A stretch of 64,000 nucleotides of DNA, taken from the NCBI GenBank assembly GCA_902766255.1, contig CACXCS010000086.1, positions 1-64,000 on the forward strand, in the 5' to 3' direction. Origin of the DNA: an uncultured Bacteroidia bacterium (GTDB lineage: Bacteria > Bacteroidota > Bacteroidia > Bacteroidales > UBA932). This document shows positions 1-7,264 of the stretch, piece by piece. The notes under the pieces are model-generated. The model made no database searches and was not told the DNA's origin. It was given only the letters and a program-made list of their open reading frames with translations. The translations under genes were made by a program, and so were the position numbers. How positions within the stretch are numbered: the first letter of the stretch is position 1; each line of letters starts with the position of its first letter.

Positions 1-870
1 CCCAGCATCCATCCTGCAGTGAAGTTCTGGCAGAAGCCCATCACCATCGCCCGTCACGCCTATGGCGACGTGTACAAGAGCGTGGATATCGTTACAGATG
101 AGCCCGGTGTGGCAAAACTCGTGTTCGAAGGAGAAAGCGGAAAGAGGGAAGAGGTCATCGTTCAGCAGATGAAGGGCCCCGGCGTGCTTCAGGGAATGCA
201 CAATACTGACAAGTCCATCCGCAGTTTCGCTCACGCGTGCTTCCAGTATGCCCTCAGCCTCAAGCAGGACATCTGGTTCGCCACCAAGGACACCATCGCC
301 AAAAAGTATGACGGTCGTTTCAAGGCCATTTTCGAGGAGGTGTTTGCAGAGTACAAGGACCGCTTCGAAGAGGCAGGAATCAAGTACTTCTACACCCTAA
401 TCGATGACGCCGTAGCACGAGTTATGCGCAGCGAAGGCGGCTTCATCTGGGCCTGCAAGAACTACGACGGAGACGTGATGTCCGACATGGTATCTACTGC
501 CTTCGGCTCCCTTGCCATGATGACTTCCGTGCTCGTGAGCCCTGACGGCAAGTACGAGTACGAGGCTGCTCACGGCACCGTTACCCGTCACTATTACAAG
601 TACTTGCAGGGCGAGGAAACATCCACCAACCCCATTGCCACCATCTTTGCGTGGAGCGGAGCATTCCGCAAGAGGGGAGAGATGGACAATCTGCCCGAAC
701 TTGTAAAATACGCCGATCAGCTCGAGGGTGCCTGCTTCGATACTCTTAACGAGGGCTTCGCCACCAAGGATCTTGTGAACCTGATGGAAGGCATCACTCC
801 CAAGATGCTTACTTCAGCCCAGTTCCTGGCCGCCATCCGCGAGCGCCTCGAAAAGCGCCTCGCCGCGTAA
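1..870 (+). CDS. icd: NADP-dependent isocitrate dehydrogenase, C-terminal part (5' end outside window)
   Basis: Isocitrate dehydrogenase converts isocitrate to 2-oxoglutarate in the cytosol, making NADPH. About 290 residues are visible and the frame is open to base 1, so the N-terminal quarter to third lies upstream of the window. Family motifs of the dimeric, eukaryote-like NADP enzyme are clear: PITIARHAYGDVYKSVD near the left edge, the metal-binding stretch YDGDVMSDMVSTAFGS, and the cofactor-side motif AAHGTVTRHY. Stop is TAA at 868-870. The internal GTG at base 19 is not the true start, because the reading continues upstream as PSIHPA in the same frame. In an anaerobe this enzyme mainly feeds glutamate synthesis. 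The family call is secure; the cofactor is inferred from the motif type. Confidence 0.95.
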   Translation, partial: PSIHPAVKFWQKPITIARHAYGDVYKSVDIVTDEPGVAKLVFEGESGKREEVIVQQMKGPGVLQGMHNTDKSIRSFAHACFQYALSLKQDIWFATKDTIAKKYDGRFKAIFEEVFAEYKDRFEEAGIKYFYTLIDDAVARVMRSEGGFIWACKNYDGDVMSDMVSTAFGSLAMMTSVLVSPDGKYEYEAAHGTVTRHYYKYLQGEETSTNPIATIFAWSGAFRKRGEMDNLPELVKYADQLEGACFDTLNEGFATKDLVNLMEGITPKMLTSAQFLAAIRERLEKRLAA

Positions 871-892
871 CGTTTTCTGAGGTTGACTAATA

Positions 893-1057
893 ATTGATGT
901 GACCCCCGGAGGTTGGACGGTTTAACATTATTCAGGAAGCCTTCGACTGGAACAGAGCCCGGTATCGCACCGGGCTCTTTCCTTTTATCTTCAGTTTGAT
1001 TCCATCGTTGTTGTAGTACCGGATGGTTTCCGGCGAGATACCCTGAGATATTAGTCA
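893..1057 (-). mobile_element. Remnant of an IS3-family insertion sequence (OrfB C-terminus plus one end)
   Basis: On the minus strand, 1054 down to 932 reads as a 40-residue fragment ending in TGA. It contains SPETIRYYNNDGIKLKIKG followed by SPVRYR, which is the characteristic C-terminus of IS3-family OrfB integrases (usual form: IRYYNN-RIK-KLKG-SPVEYR). The catalytic DDE core is missing and a stop lies directly upstream at 1055-1057. Beyond the stop codon, the GGTTGGAC and GTGACCCC-like bases resemble an IS3 terminal repeat, so the element end is probably near 893-900. It is a dead relic; the left end cannot be found. Confidence 0.75.
954..986 (+). terminator. Perfect 10-bp hairpin followed by a T-rich run, downstream of icd
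   Basis: AGAGCCCGGT (954-963) and ACCGGGCTCT (969-978) pair perfectly around a 5-nt loop and are followed by TTCCTTTT. In the plus direction this has the form of a Rho-independent terminator for icd, which ends 84 nt upstream. The hairpin lies inside the coding remnant of the IS3 transposase, at codons for SPVRYRAL, so an IS relic may supply the terminator. Confidence 0.6.
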
Positions 1058-1181
1058 TACTTTATTTAGCACAATGTGCCCCGGGCTTACTGGTTGTATC
1101 GTTATAGGCACGGGACGCTTTGTCTGCAGGTTAACGCGTTGTTTCAGTAATCGAATGAGCACTATCACTGTCTGGTGATCT

Positions 1182-1231
1182 AAAATGCGGATAGGTACAC
1201 TTTATAAAGCTTGCCTATCCGCATTTTTTTT
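1182..1231. terminator. 14-bp hairpin with T tract, probably bidirectional
   Basis: AAAATGCGGATAGG (1182-1195) pairs with CCTATCCGCATTTT (1214-1227) across an 18-nt loop, and T residues continue to 1231. In the minus direction it sits just past the tandem repeats that follow the HUH-protein gene, with A residues on the other flank, so it could stop transcripts from either side. From 1058 to 1181 I see nothing else that can be named. Confidence 0.6.
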
Positions 1232-1479
1232 ATCCTGCGTCACGAACTGCGGATGACATTACTGAAACATCGGCTCCCAGCGACTACAATAATCTGGTCA
1301 GGTCATCTATCCTTATCCTGCGTCACGAACTGCGGATGACATTACTGAAACATCGGCTCCTGGCGACTACAATAATCTGGTCAGGTCATCTATCCTTGTC
1401 CTGCGCCACTAACTGAAGATAACATTAATGAAACTGTCGGTTCCGGCAACTACAATAATCTGGTCAGGTCATCTTTTTT
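1231..1479. repeat. Three tandem copies of an 83-bp repeat overlapping the 3' end of the HUH gene
   Basis: Copies begin at 1231, 1314 and 1397, an exact 83-bp period. Copies 1 and 2 differ at two positions (in the CTCCCAGCG / CTCCTGGCG segment). Copy 3 differs at about a dozen positions in its first two thirds. The last 24-26 bases of each copy (1284-1307, 1367-1390, 1450-1473 plus flanks) are identical in all three. In copy 3 that invariant block is the final codons of the neighbouring minus-strand gene, encoding DDLTRLL and its TAG stop. A TGTTTCAGTAAT at 1140-1151 is an inverted copy of a 12-nt piece of the unit. Confidence 0.92.
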
Positions 1480-2319
1480 CAGGAAAAGAGCTTTGGCAAG
1501 GCTCTCGCTACGGGATGCCTCGCCGTCACGTAGCATTTTGGAAGCAATCTTCAGGCGGCCGTCCAGGTCAATCTTCTCCAGCGATTTCCCAAAGTAACTG
1601 TTGCTCAACCTCTTGCCGCGCTCTCGAAGATCCTGGATACGCCGGCTTTCCATATACCTGCCGTTAAGCTCTTGCTTCATCCGCTGCTCATCGTCTTTGC
1701 GTATATACAAAAAAGCAATGAATGCCCTGGGCGATCCGAACAGGTCTTCAACGTGGCGGTAATCTACATAACTCTTTGGAAGAATCAGGCCCGAGTTGTT
1801 GAACTCCCAGTCCTGGGGTAGTTTTTGTCCTGTGTGAAACAAAGAGAACTGTTCCCGGAAAGATATTGAACTCAGTTTCCGTCCACGGACAAAAGTCGAT
1901 TCTTCGCCAAAGTAAATGTTCCCTACACCCCAGGGATAGTTCCATGGCGTTTTTCTGTAAAAATCAAGACAGTTTCGGTAGGTGTATATTATGTGCGAGA
2001 GGGCATCCTCACGAGTGTCGAGAAGGTCACATGCGAGGTAGAAATCCGAAGAGGACCTGACCGGAGTATCCTTGCGGTTATTGTATTTGGCGATACGTCC
2101 CTGCAGGTCCTTTCTGGTTGATTCTCCGTCCGGACATTTAAGAACGCTGTGAAGGTGAGTATCATTTACTTCCAGAGCCAGGACTGTTGCTCCGGTGAGA
2201 TGGGCCGATACGGCTACAGCATTCATGGCGAACACTTTGTCTGCATCGGTGTAGAAAGGAATGTCGGCCTTCTTCCCGTCGGAGTAGATGTGCCAGTAAA
2301 ATGATTGATTTGTTTTCAT
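1450..2319 (-). CDS. Y1-type HUH transposase-like protein (REP-associated transposase relative)
   Basis: A 289-residue protein whose N-terminal half resembles the Y1_Tnp fold of IS200/IS605 transposases and REP-associated (RAYT) proteins. NDTHLHSVL supplies the H-hydrophobic-H metal motif (His55, His57). SHIIYTYRNCLDF aligns with the usual YIHxNPVRAGL segment, making Tyr112 the likely nucleophile, and NYPWG matches the family's DYPWSS. The C-terminal 120 residues are rich in charged helices and may bind DNA. Such enzymes nick and rejoin single-stranded DNA at hairpin-containing sites. The gene stands alone with no partner transposase. Its last codons lie inside an 83-bp tandem repeat that continues downstream, which suggests a gene linked to its own repeat family. 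I see no TAnnTTTG box just upstream. Family call is by motif only. Confidence 0.7.
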   Translation of the reverse strand: MKTNQSFYWHIYSDGKKADIPFYTDADKVFAMNAVAVSAHLTGATVLALEVNDTHLHSVLKCPDGESTRKDLQGRIAKYNNRKDTPVRSSSDFYLACDLLDTREDALSHIIYTYRNCLDFYRKTPWNYPWGVGNIYFGEESTFVRGRKLSSISFREQFSLFHTGQKLPQDWEFNNSGLILPKSYVDYRHVEDLFGSPRAFIAFLYIRKDDEQRMKQELNGRYMESRRIQDLRERGKRLSNSYFGKSLEKIDLDGRLKIASKMLRDGEASRSESLAKALFLKKDDLTRLL

Positions 2320-2812
2320 AGTTTACAATTATTAAGTGATAGCGTACGCAGTATAGCCACTGTGTGGCTTGAAATGCCGATTAGTGTACTCTCTGATGTA
2401 GGCTTATCAGCAAAAAGACTGATAGGCGGCCCCAATTGCTTATGGACCTACTGAAAAACTCATCATAGGCAACCACAGTAGCAGCACGAAGGCAAAACTA
2501 CAAAGAAAAGCGGCTGCAAAAGTGGCAGAATAAAAGAAATTGCTGATTCTTTTGAAAAAAACAGCAAAAAATGAAGCAATCGCTAAAGCCGGTGGGGAAA
2601 TCACAGCGCTGCGCCCTCGGCTCCGCCCGCTCAACGAACAGTGTTTACCGGAAACTAGCGGAGAAGAAGAACCAATGAAGAGCCTGACCCCATAATTGCC
2701 TCCTTTCCCCGGTAAAAGTTATGCCAACTAGAATAACTCAGGTTCTAATTGCCGCCTTTCCCGGAAAAGGTTTGCCAATCCGAAGGACGCGTGTTCACCG
2801 CAGCGCCAGGTT
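2320..2812. other. Gene-free stretch with a weak two-copy repeat
   Basis: No convincing gene is present. An A-rich segment at about 2450-2600 opens short frames on both strands but none looks like a protein. Two imperfect copies of a roughly 30-bp unit start at 2695 and 2748 (ATTGCCTCCTTTCC and ATTGCCGCCTTTCC, each running on to a TGCCAA), 53 bp apart. A short hairpin, CTTATCAG / CTGATAGG, lies near 2402-2426. Confidence 0.5.
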
Positions 2813-3739
2813 CTACCAGCCTTTGCGAATGTTGTCCGCCATCGCCAGTGCAAGGCGCTGACGGGCCTCTATACTGTACCAGGCGATATGAGGTGTGAGC
2901 AGCAGGCGCTGGGGGTACTTGCAATGGAGGTAAGGATGATCGGCGGTAAGGGGCTCGCGGACATATACGTCTATGCCTGCACCGGCAATGATCTGCTCAT
3001 CGATTGCCTTGACCAGGTCGGCCTCGACGGCTATACCCCCGCGGCCTGTGTTTACCAGGAACGCCGTAGGCTTCATCTTGCACATTCCCTCATAATTGAT
3101 CAGGCCGGCGGTGTGCTCGTTGTATGGGGCGTGTATACTGATGACGTCGGAACTGCGCAGGAGTTCATCGAGGCTGACCGAAGGGTACTCTTTGCAGTGA
3201 GATGTGCCAGAAGTGGAATAGTAGATAACCTTCATGCCGAAGGCGCAGGCGATGGAGGCTACTTTCTTGCCTATTGCCCCCATGCCCACAATGCCTAAAG
3301 TTTTGCCTGCGAGCTCGGTAAAGGGATGCCCGGCATCGACGTGGATGCTTCCGGCGCTGTATTCTCCGCTGCGGATATACTCGTCGTAGTGGAATGCCGT
3401 TCCTGCAAGATTCAGGATATGCATCCACGCCGTCTGGGCTACGGAATCGGTGGAGTAGGCGGCTACGTTGCGCACGGCAACCCCGCGTTCGCGGCACAGA
3501 TCCACATTTATGTTGTTGATGCCGGTGCCGGCTTCGCATATCAGCTTCAGTTTTGGCGCAGCGTCCAGGAATTCTTTGTTGACGATGATCTTGTTTAGCA
3601 GTGCCACGTCGGCGTCTGCAACTCTTTCCCTGGCCTGTTCCGGGGTAGAAGATGGATAGCACACAAACTCGCCCTGGGCGGCGATTGCCGACATGTCGGC
3701 GTCACCCATGGTGGCAGCATCGAGGAAAACTATTTTCAT
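2813..3739 (-). CDS. D-2-hydroxyacid dehydrogenase (glycerate/phosphoglycerate dehydrogenase family)
   Basis: Cytosolic NAD-dependent oxidoreductase that interconverts a 2-oxoacid and a D-2-hydroxyacid. The Rossmann motif is GIVGMGAIGKKVA, and the catalytic trio appears as Arg in NTGRGG, Glu in VREP and His in LTPHIAWYS. At about 308 residues it has the length of glycerate or hydroxypyruvate reductases and lacks the ACT domain of long SerA proteins. The start MKIVFLDA (3739) begins the first beta strand; an in-frame ATG at 3748 would add three residues. A promoter box at 3761-3768 fits either start. No serine-pathway neighbours are present, so substrate (hydroxypyruvate, glyoxylate or another) is open. 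Confidence 0.85.
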   Translation of the reverse strand: MKIVFLDAATMGDADMSAIAAQGEFVCYPSSTPEQARERVADADVALLNKIIVNKEFLDAAPKLKLICEAGTGINNINVDLCRERGVAVRNVAAYSTDSVAQTAWMHILNLAGTAFHYDEYIRSGEYSAGSIHVDAGHPFTELAGKTLGIVGMGAIGKKVASIACAFGMKVIYYSTSGTSHCKEYPSVSLDELLRSSDVISIHAPYNEHTAGLINYEGMCKMKPTAFLVNTGRGGIAVEADLVKAIDEQIIAGAGIDVYVREPLTADHPYLHCKYPQRLLLTPHIAWYSIEARQRLALAMADNIRKGW

Positions 3740-3760
3740 GGCTCTCATTGTCTTGATTTA

Positions 3761-3768
3761 CAAATATA
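3761..3768 (-). promoter_or_regulatory. -7 promoter box of the hydroxyacid dehydrogenase
   Basis: Minus-strand TATATTTG matches the Bacteroidota -7 consensus TAnnTTTG. Transcription would begin near 3754, giving a leader of only about 6-15 nt. No clear TTTG was found at the -33 position. Confidence 0.5.
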
Positions 3769-3841
3769 GTAAAAGCGGATGTAATAATTAGGGGTTTTGT
3801 GACTTTCATATTTTGGTAAAAGTTATTAATTTCGCACTGCT

Positions 3842-3849
3842 TATTTTTG
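3842..3849 (+). promoter_or_regulatory. -7 box upstream of the interrupted lipoprotein gene
   Basis: TATTTTTG matches TAnnTTTG and ends 16 nt before the ATG at 3866. The spacing to the nearest TTTG (3812-3815) is longer than usual, so only the -7 element is supported. Confidence 0.4.
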
Positions 3850-3865
3850 AACTATTAGCTATTAC

Positions 3866-4930
3866 ATGAAGAAAATTCCTTTTGTTCTTTTCTCCCTGGG
3901 TTTGTTGGTTGCCTGCAAAGGCAAGATGGACTATGACATCTCAGAGGGTATCAACAGGGAAATGACCCTGTTTGAAGATGAAATTACCGTGCCTATCGGA
4001 AGTATCGGGCCGATTACAATCGGTTCTACCCTCAATTCCTAAAGCAAGATGGACGGCGTCCTGGGGCTGGTTACCAACTATATCAAGACGGCTCCCGACG
4101 GCAGCCTGACCATGGAAGATACCGGCCGCATCTTCAGGATCAACGTATACGAGCTAGAAAAAAAGGCTGGTGATGTGAGCTCTCCTTTCGCATGGAAACC
4201 AGGATATGCTACCGGTACCATTGGAGGATTGGCCGGCGTACTTTCCATGGCTGGACTCAAGCCCACGAACCAGAAGTTCGAGATCAGTGCTTTAAATCCT
4301 CTCTATTATGATGTTCCGGTGACTTCTTCGTCATATTATGTTTGTTATAACAATCAGTATGAAGTAGTCCATAAAGGAACTCTTGATCAGCTTAATTCAT
4401 TTACTCTGCCGTATTCTTCGAGCACCAAGATACTACTTTCAGAAGAGGTACCTTCAGACGTTGAGGGCCGGGTATCAAGCATAAGCATGGACGACCTTAC
4501 TTTCAATCTTCCTTTCCCGGGTCTGCCCATCAAGAATATCAAGCTTCCCATCGAAAGATTCCGCGTGTCTGACTGCTCTGTATACGTTGTCGTGCAGAAC
4601 ACCCTGCCTTTTAATGTCAGCGTCAGCAACTTCAGGGCACTTACCCGCAACAATCCCGAGTCGGAAGAGCCTGAGGAAGATTTTAATATCAGCATAACGA
4701 CCGATGTGGATATTGCCGGGGGCTCGCTTGAGAATCCTGCGGAAAGTACTATCGAGCTGTCGATCAATGCGCTTGAGGGTACACTTCCCGATATTGAAGG
4801 CCTTATGTTTGACCTGCTCTGTTCCAACCAGCAGGGACTTGGAACCGTTGCATTGTCTGCCAATCAGGGGCTGTATATCAAGTCAGCATTCGCCACTCTC
4901 AAAGGCGGAATAACAATCCCTCAAGAATAG
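3866..4930 (+). pseudogene. Lipoprotein gene interrupted by one in-frame TAA
   Basis: Reading from ATG 3866 gives a lipoprotein signal (MKKIPFVLFSLGLLVAC; lipobox LLVAC) and an exported N-terminus ending ITIGSTLNS. A TAA at 4040-4042 then stops translation, yet the same frame continues open to the TAG at 4928-4930. The full reading is about 354 codons. The downstream part is rich in beta-strand-like sequence with no recognised domain. Since the frame is kept and only one codon is wrong, a single substitution of a sense codon such as CAA, GAA or AAA is the simplest cause. Re-initiation at ATG 4049 would give a product without a signal peptide. The next gene, six bases on, is also damaged, so this looks like a two-gene envelope operon in decay. 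A sequencing error cannot be excluded. Confidence 0.75.
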
Positions 4931-4935
4931 AAGCC

Positions 4936-5408
4936 ATGAAACAGCATATTATCTCCGCATTAGCAGTTATGTTGCTGGCAAGCGCCGGCCTTTCCGCCCA
5001 GAGTTTTCATCAGGGCTTTTTCCTGGATGGTTACCGTCTGAATTACCGCTATAATCCTGCTGTCAGCAATGACGGCAATTTCCTGAGCGTCGGCCAGTGG
5101 TCGGACCAGAGCATCAATAATGTTGGCGCTGCCAATTTCCTGTATCCCAGAGAGGTTGGACTCGTTACAGCATTTCATTCGAGCGTGTCGGCAAAGGATT
5201 TCCTTGGCGGTCTTCCTGATAAACTCGCTCTGGGCGGCAATATCAATTTCAACCTGGTTTCCTATGGCGTTGCCCTCAATGCCGCTGTAGCCCGCTTCCG
5301 TATTACCGCAGGATTCAGCAATGGCTTCGGCGGCACGATTCCTTATACCAGCACCCCCCGAAAGCCAATAACAAAATACTTACTCTTGGTATTACCTACG
5401 ACCTCTAA
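4936..5408 (+). pseudogene. Internally deleted, frameshifted DUF5723-like outer-membrane protein
   Basis: Starts with a signal peptide (MKQHIISALAVMLLASAGLSAQ). Its first 120 residues match the layout of the intact DUF5723 protein at 44455-45765: GFFLDGYRLNYRYNP versus SYFLDNYVYSYRLNP, then FLSVG and NINFNLVSYG-like strands. The remaining body of roughly 290 residues is missing. At 5354-5359 there is a run of six C. With a seventh C the frame would continue as STPPKANNKILTLGITYDL and stop at 5406-5408, a typical C-terminal barrel strand. As written, the frame instead runs to 5424 with a nonsense tail overlapping the next start. Both an internal deletion and a one-base slip in the C tract are therefore inferred. 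Confidence 0.75.
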
Positions 5409-5420
5409 GTCCATTTATGT

Positions 5421-6800
5421 ATGAAAAAGCCCCTTTTATTACTGCTGGCATTCTGCGGCTGCTGCATCGCGCAGGCGCAATCAGATATTTCCAGGCCATA
5501 CTTCTCTACGGAAGAACTGCCGGACCTTATCCAATGCCTTCCTGCACCTCCTGCCAAGGGAACACCTGCCTTCAATTATGATGTACAGCGTTATAAATGG
5601 GGTAAACAGCAGAGGAAGAATGCGGAACGCGCCGAGATTGCCAAGCGCGATGCCGTATGGAGCTATGAAGCCCTCGTACAAGAATTCTGGGTGCCCTTCG
5701 GAAACGTTGTAAGCAGTACGGCCACCCCTGCCATCTGGGCCCTGCTCGACAGGAGCCTTCGCACCGTCGACCAGATCCGTGTGGCTCCCAAGGCTTATTT
5801 CCACCGTACTCGTCCGTTCGAGTATTTCAAGGAAAAGACCCTTACAGGAGAGGATGAAGAAATCCGCGGCGAAGGCAGCTACCCATCCGGCCATACCATC
5901 CGTTCGTGGCTGACTGCGATGCTCCTGTCCGAGATTAACCCCGATGCCGCAAATGCAATATATCAGCGCGCTTGGGAATATGGCGAGAGCCGCGTGATCG
6001 CAGGCGCCCACTGGCAGAGCGATGTGGATGCCAGCCGCGTTGCTGCAAGCATTGGATACTCCCGGCTTCAGTCGAGTCCTGAATTCCGCTCCGCAATGGA
6101 GGCAGCAAAGGAAGAGTTCCGGCGTATGCAGCCCGGAAGAGAGGACTTCGTGAGCATTGCCGATGTCATTCCTGACGTGATTCTGGAAATCCGCTACTTC
6201 AGCACATATAATTTTGTCGGTACCCGTGTTGACTCATACCTGATGCCTCTGGCGTTGATGACACGCCAGGCTGCAGACAGCCTGAAAGCAGTCAACGAAG
6301 ACCTTAAACGTCTGGGATACAGGATGAAGATTTACGATGCCTACAGGCCACAGGGGGCTGTCGACCACTTTGTCCGCTGGGCTGAAGACCAGGCTGATAC
6401 GCTGCTAAAACAGGCTTTCTATCCCGAGGTGGATAAGGCTGTACTGTTCGATGAAGGCTACATAGCCAGCAAGAGCAGCCACACTCGCGGCTCAACCGTA
6501 GATTTAACCCTGGTAGAGACCCTGACCGGGAAAGATGTTGATATGGGCGCCACTTTCGACTGGTTCGGCGTTGAAAGCCACCCCGATTTCTGCGGGAATC
6601 CCGATACCGGAGAATATACCGGCGGAATAAGCCCCGGAGGACGCACAATAAGCGCAGAGCAGTTTGCCAACCGCATGATGCTCAGAAGGATAATGCTCAA
6701 GCATGGATTTGCCCCTATCGACAGCGAATGGTGGCACTTTACGCTCAGGAACGAGCCGTTCCCCAATACCTATTTCAGTTTCCCTGTCTCAGGGGAGTGA
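5421..6800 (+). CDS. Exported PAP2 (class A acid phosphatase) - VanX-type D-Ala-D-Ala dipeptidase fusion
   Basis: A 459-residue periplasmic protein with signal peptide (1-20) and two enzymes in one chain. Residues about 60-225 form a PAP2/class A acid phosphatase domain: KAYFHRTRPF (first motif), PSGH at 155-158, and SRVIAGAHWQSDVD with His197 and Asp201. Residues about 240-455 form a VanX/DdpX dipeptidase: SSHTRGSTVDL supplies zinc ligands His354 and Asp361, and EWWH supplies catalytic Glu436 and ligand His439, in the spacing known for VanX. DAYRP is also typical. The pair suggests coupled removal of a phosphate and a D-alanyl dipeptide during envelope recycling or nutrient salvage; VanX-like enzymes without van regulators usually serve recycling. 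The 3' end overlaps nrdG, on the other strand, by 31 bp. Confidence 0.88.
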   Translation: MKKPLLLLLAFCGCCIAQAQSDISRPYFSTEELPDLIQCLPAPPAKGTPAFNYDVQRYKWGKQQRKNAERAEIAKRDAVWSYEALVQEFWVPFGNVVSSTATPAIWALLDRSLRTVDQIRVAPKAYFHRTRPFEYFKEKTLTGEDEEIRGEGSYPSGHTIRSWLTAMLLSEINPDAANAIYQRAWEYGESRVIAGAHWQSDVDASRVAASIGYSRLQSSPEFRSAMEAAKEEFRRMQPGREDFVSIADVIPDVILEIRYFSTYNFVGTRVDSYLMPLALMTRQAADSLKAVNEDLKRLGYRMKIYDAYRPQGAVDHFVRWAEDQADTLLKQAFYPEVDKAVLFDEGYIASKSSHTRGSTVDLTLVETLTGKDVDMGATFDWFGVESHPDFCGNPDTGEYTGGISPGGRTISAEQFANRMMLRRIMLKHGFAPIDSEWWHFTLRNEPFPNTYFSFPVSGE

Positions 6801-7264
6801 TTCGGATCCAGCCCCCGCCTCCAGAACCGTGACGTAATATCGTTCCGGTGGTAGTACAGGCGCTGGTTGGTATCCGGATTGTTCAATGGACCGCGGGCCT
6901 CTATGTAGGGGCCCGTTTTTACGTAATCGAACAGTTCGAAGAACTCGGGCTCTACACTTTCCCTTCCGCTGTAAACGGCGGTTTCTACGCCGGGATGACT
7001 GTCCTTTATATGTCTGGCCAGGGCGAACAGGGCGCCGGTATCTTTGCCCTCGCCCAGGAACAGGAAGCAAGTGACTCCGAAGTTGCCGGCGATCAAGGTG
7101 TCGATGATTTCCGGAGTGAGTTCGTCGCCAATGTCTTTTTTGAGGAAAGGGGAGTGGCACCCAGGGCAATTACCCCGGCAGTTTGAGATTTCAACTGCCA
7201 GGGTAACGCGGTCGGGTATTTCTTCGATGACGATGTCCGTCAGCTCAGGAACGTACTTCAGCAT
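6770..7264 (-). CDS. nrdG: Anaerobic ribonucleotide reductase activating protein
   Basis: Radical-SAM activase that installs the glycyl radical on NrdD. The [4Fe-4S] ligands are in CRGNCPGCH (Cx3Cx2C), and the length (about 164 residues) is normal. I place the start at ATG 7264 (MLKYVPELTDIVIEE), inside the last codons of nrdD, giving a 20-bp overlap and translational coupling; an upstream ATG at 7342 would only add residues that shadow nrdD. The 3' end overlaps the convergent PAP2-VanX gene by 31 bp. The C-terminal tail (DPNHSPETGKLK) falls in that overlap. Confidence 0.95.
   Translation of the reverse strand: MLKYVPELTDIVIEEIPDRVTLAVEISNCRGNCPGCHSPFLKKDIGDELTPEIIDTLIAGNFGVTCFLFLGEGKDTGALFALARHIKDSHPGVETAVYSGRESVEPEFFELFDYVKTGPYIEARGPLNNPDTNQRLYYHRNDITSRFWRRGLDPNHSPETGKLK

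Noticed and set aside
717..1058. Minus-strand frame of 113 residues across the icd end
   Set aside because: It is out of frame with the recognisable IS3 OrfB remnant and overlaps icd antisense; no family resemblance.
1231..1479. CRISPR-like array from the regularly spaced repeats
   Set aside because: The repeats are directly tandem with an 83-bp period and no unique spacers, and no cas gene is near.
2440..2634. Minus-strand frame of 64 residues in the 2.3-2.8 kb gap
   Set aside because: Composition is driven by an A-rich stretch, with no promoter and no recognisable motif.
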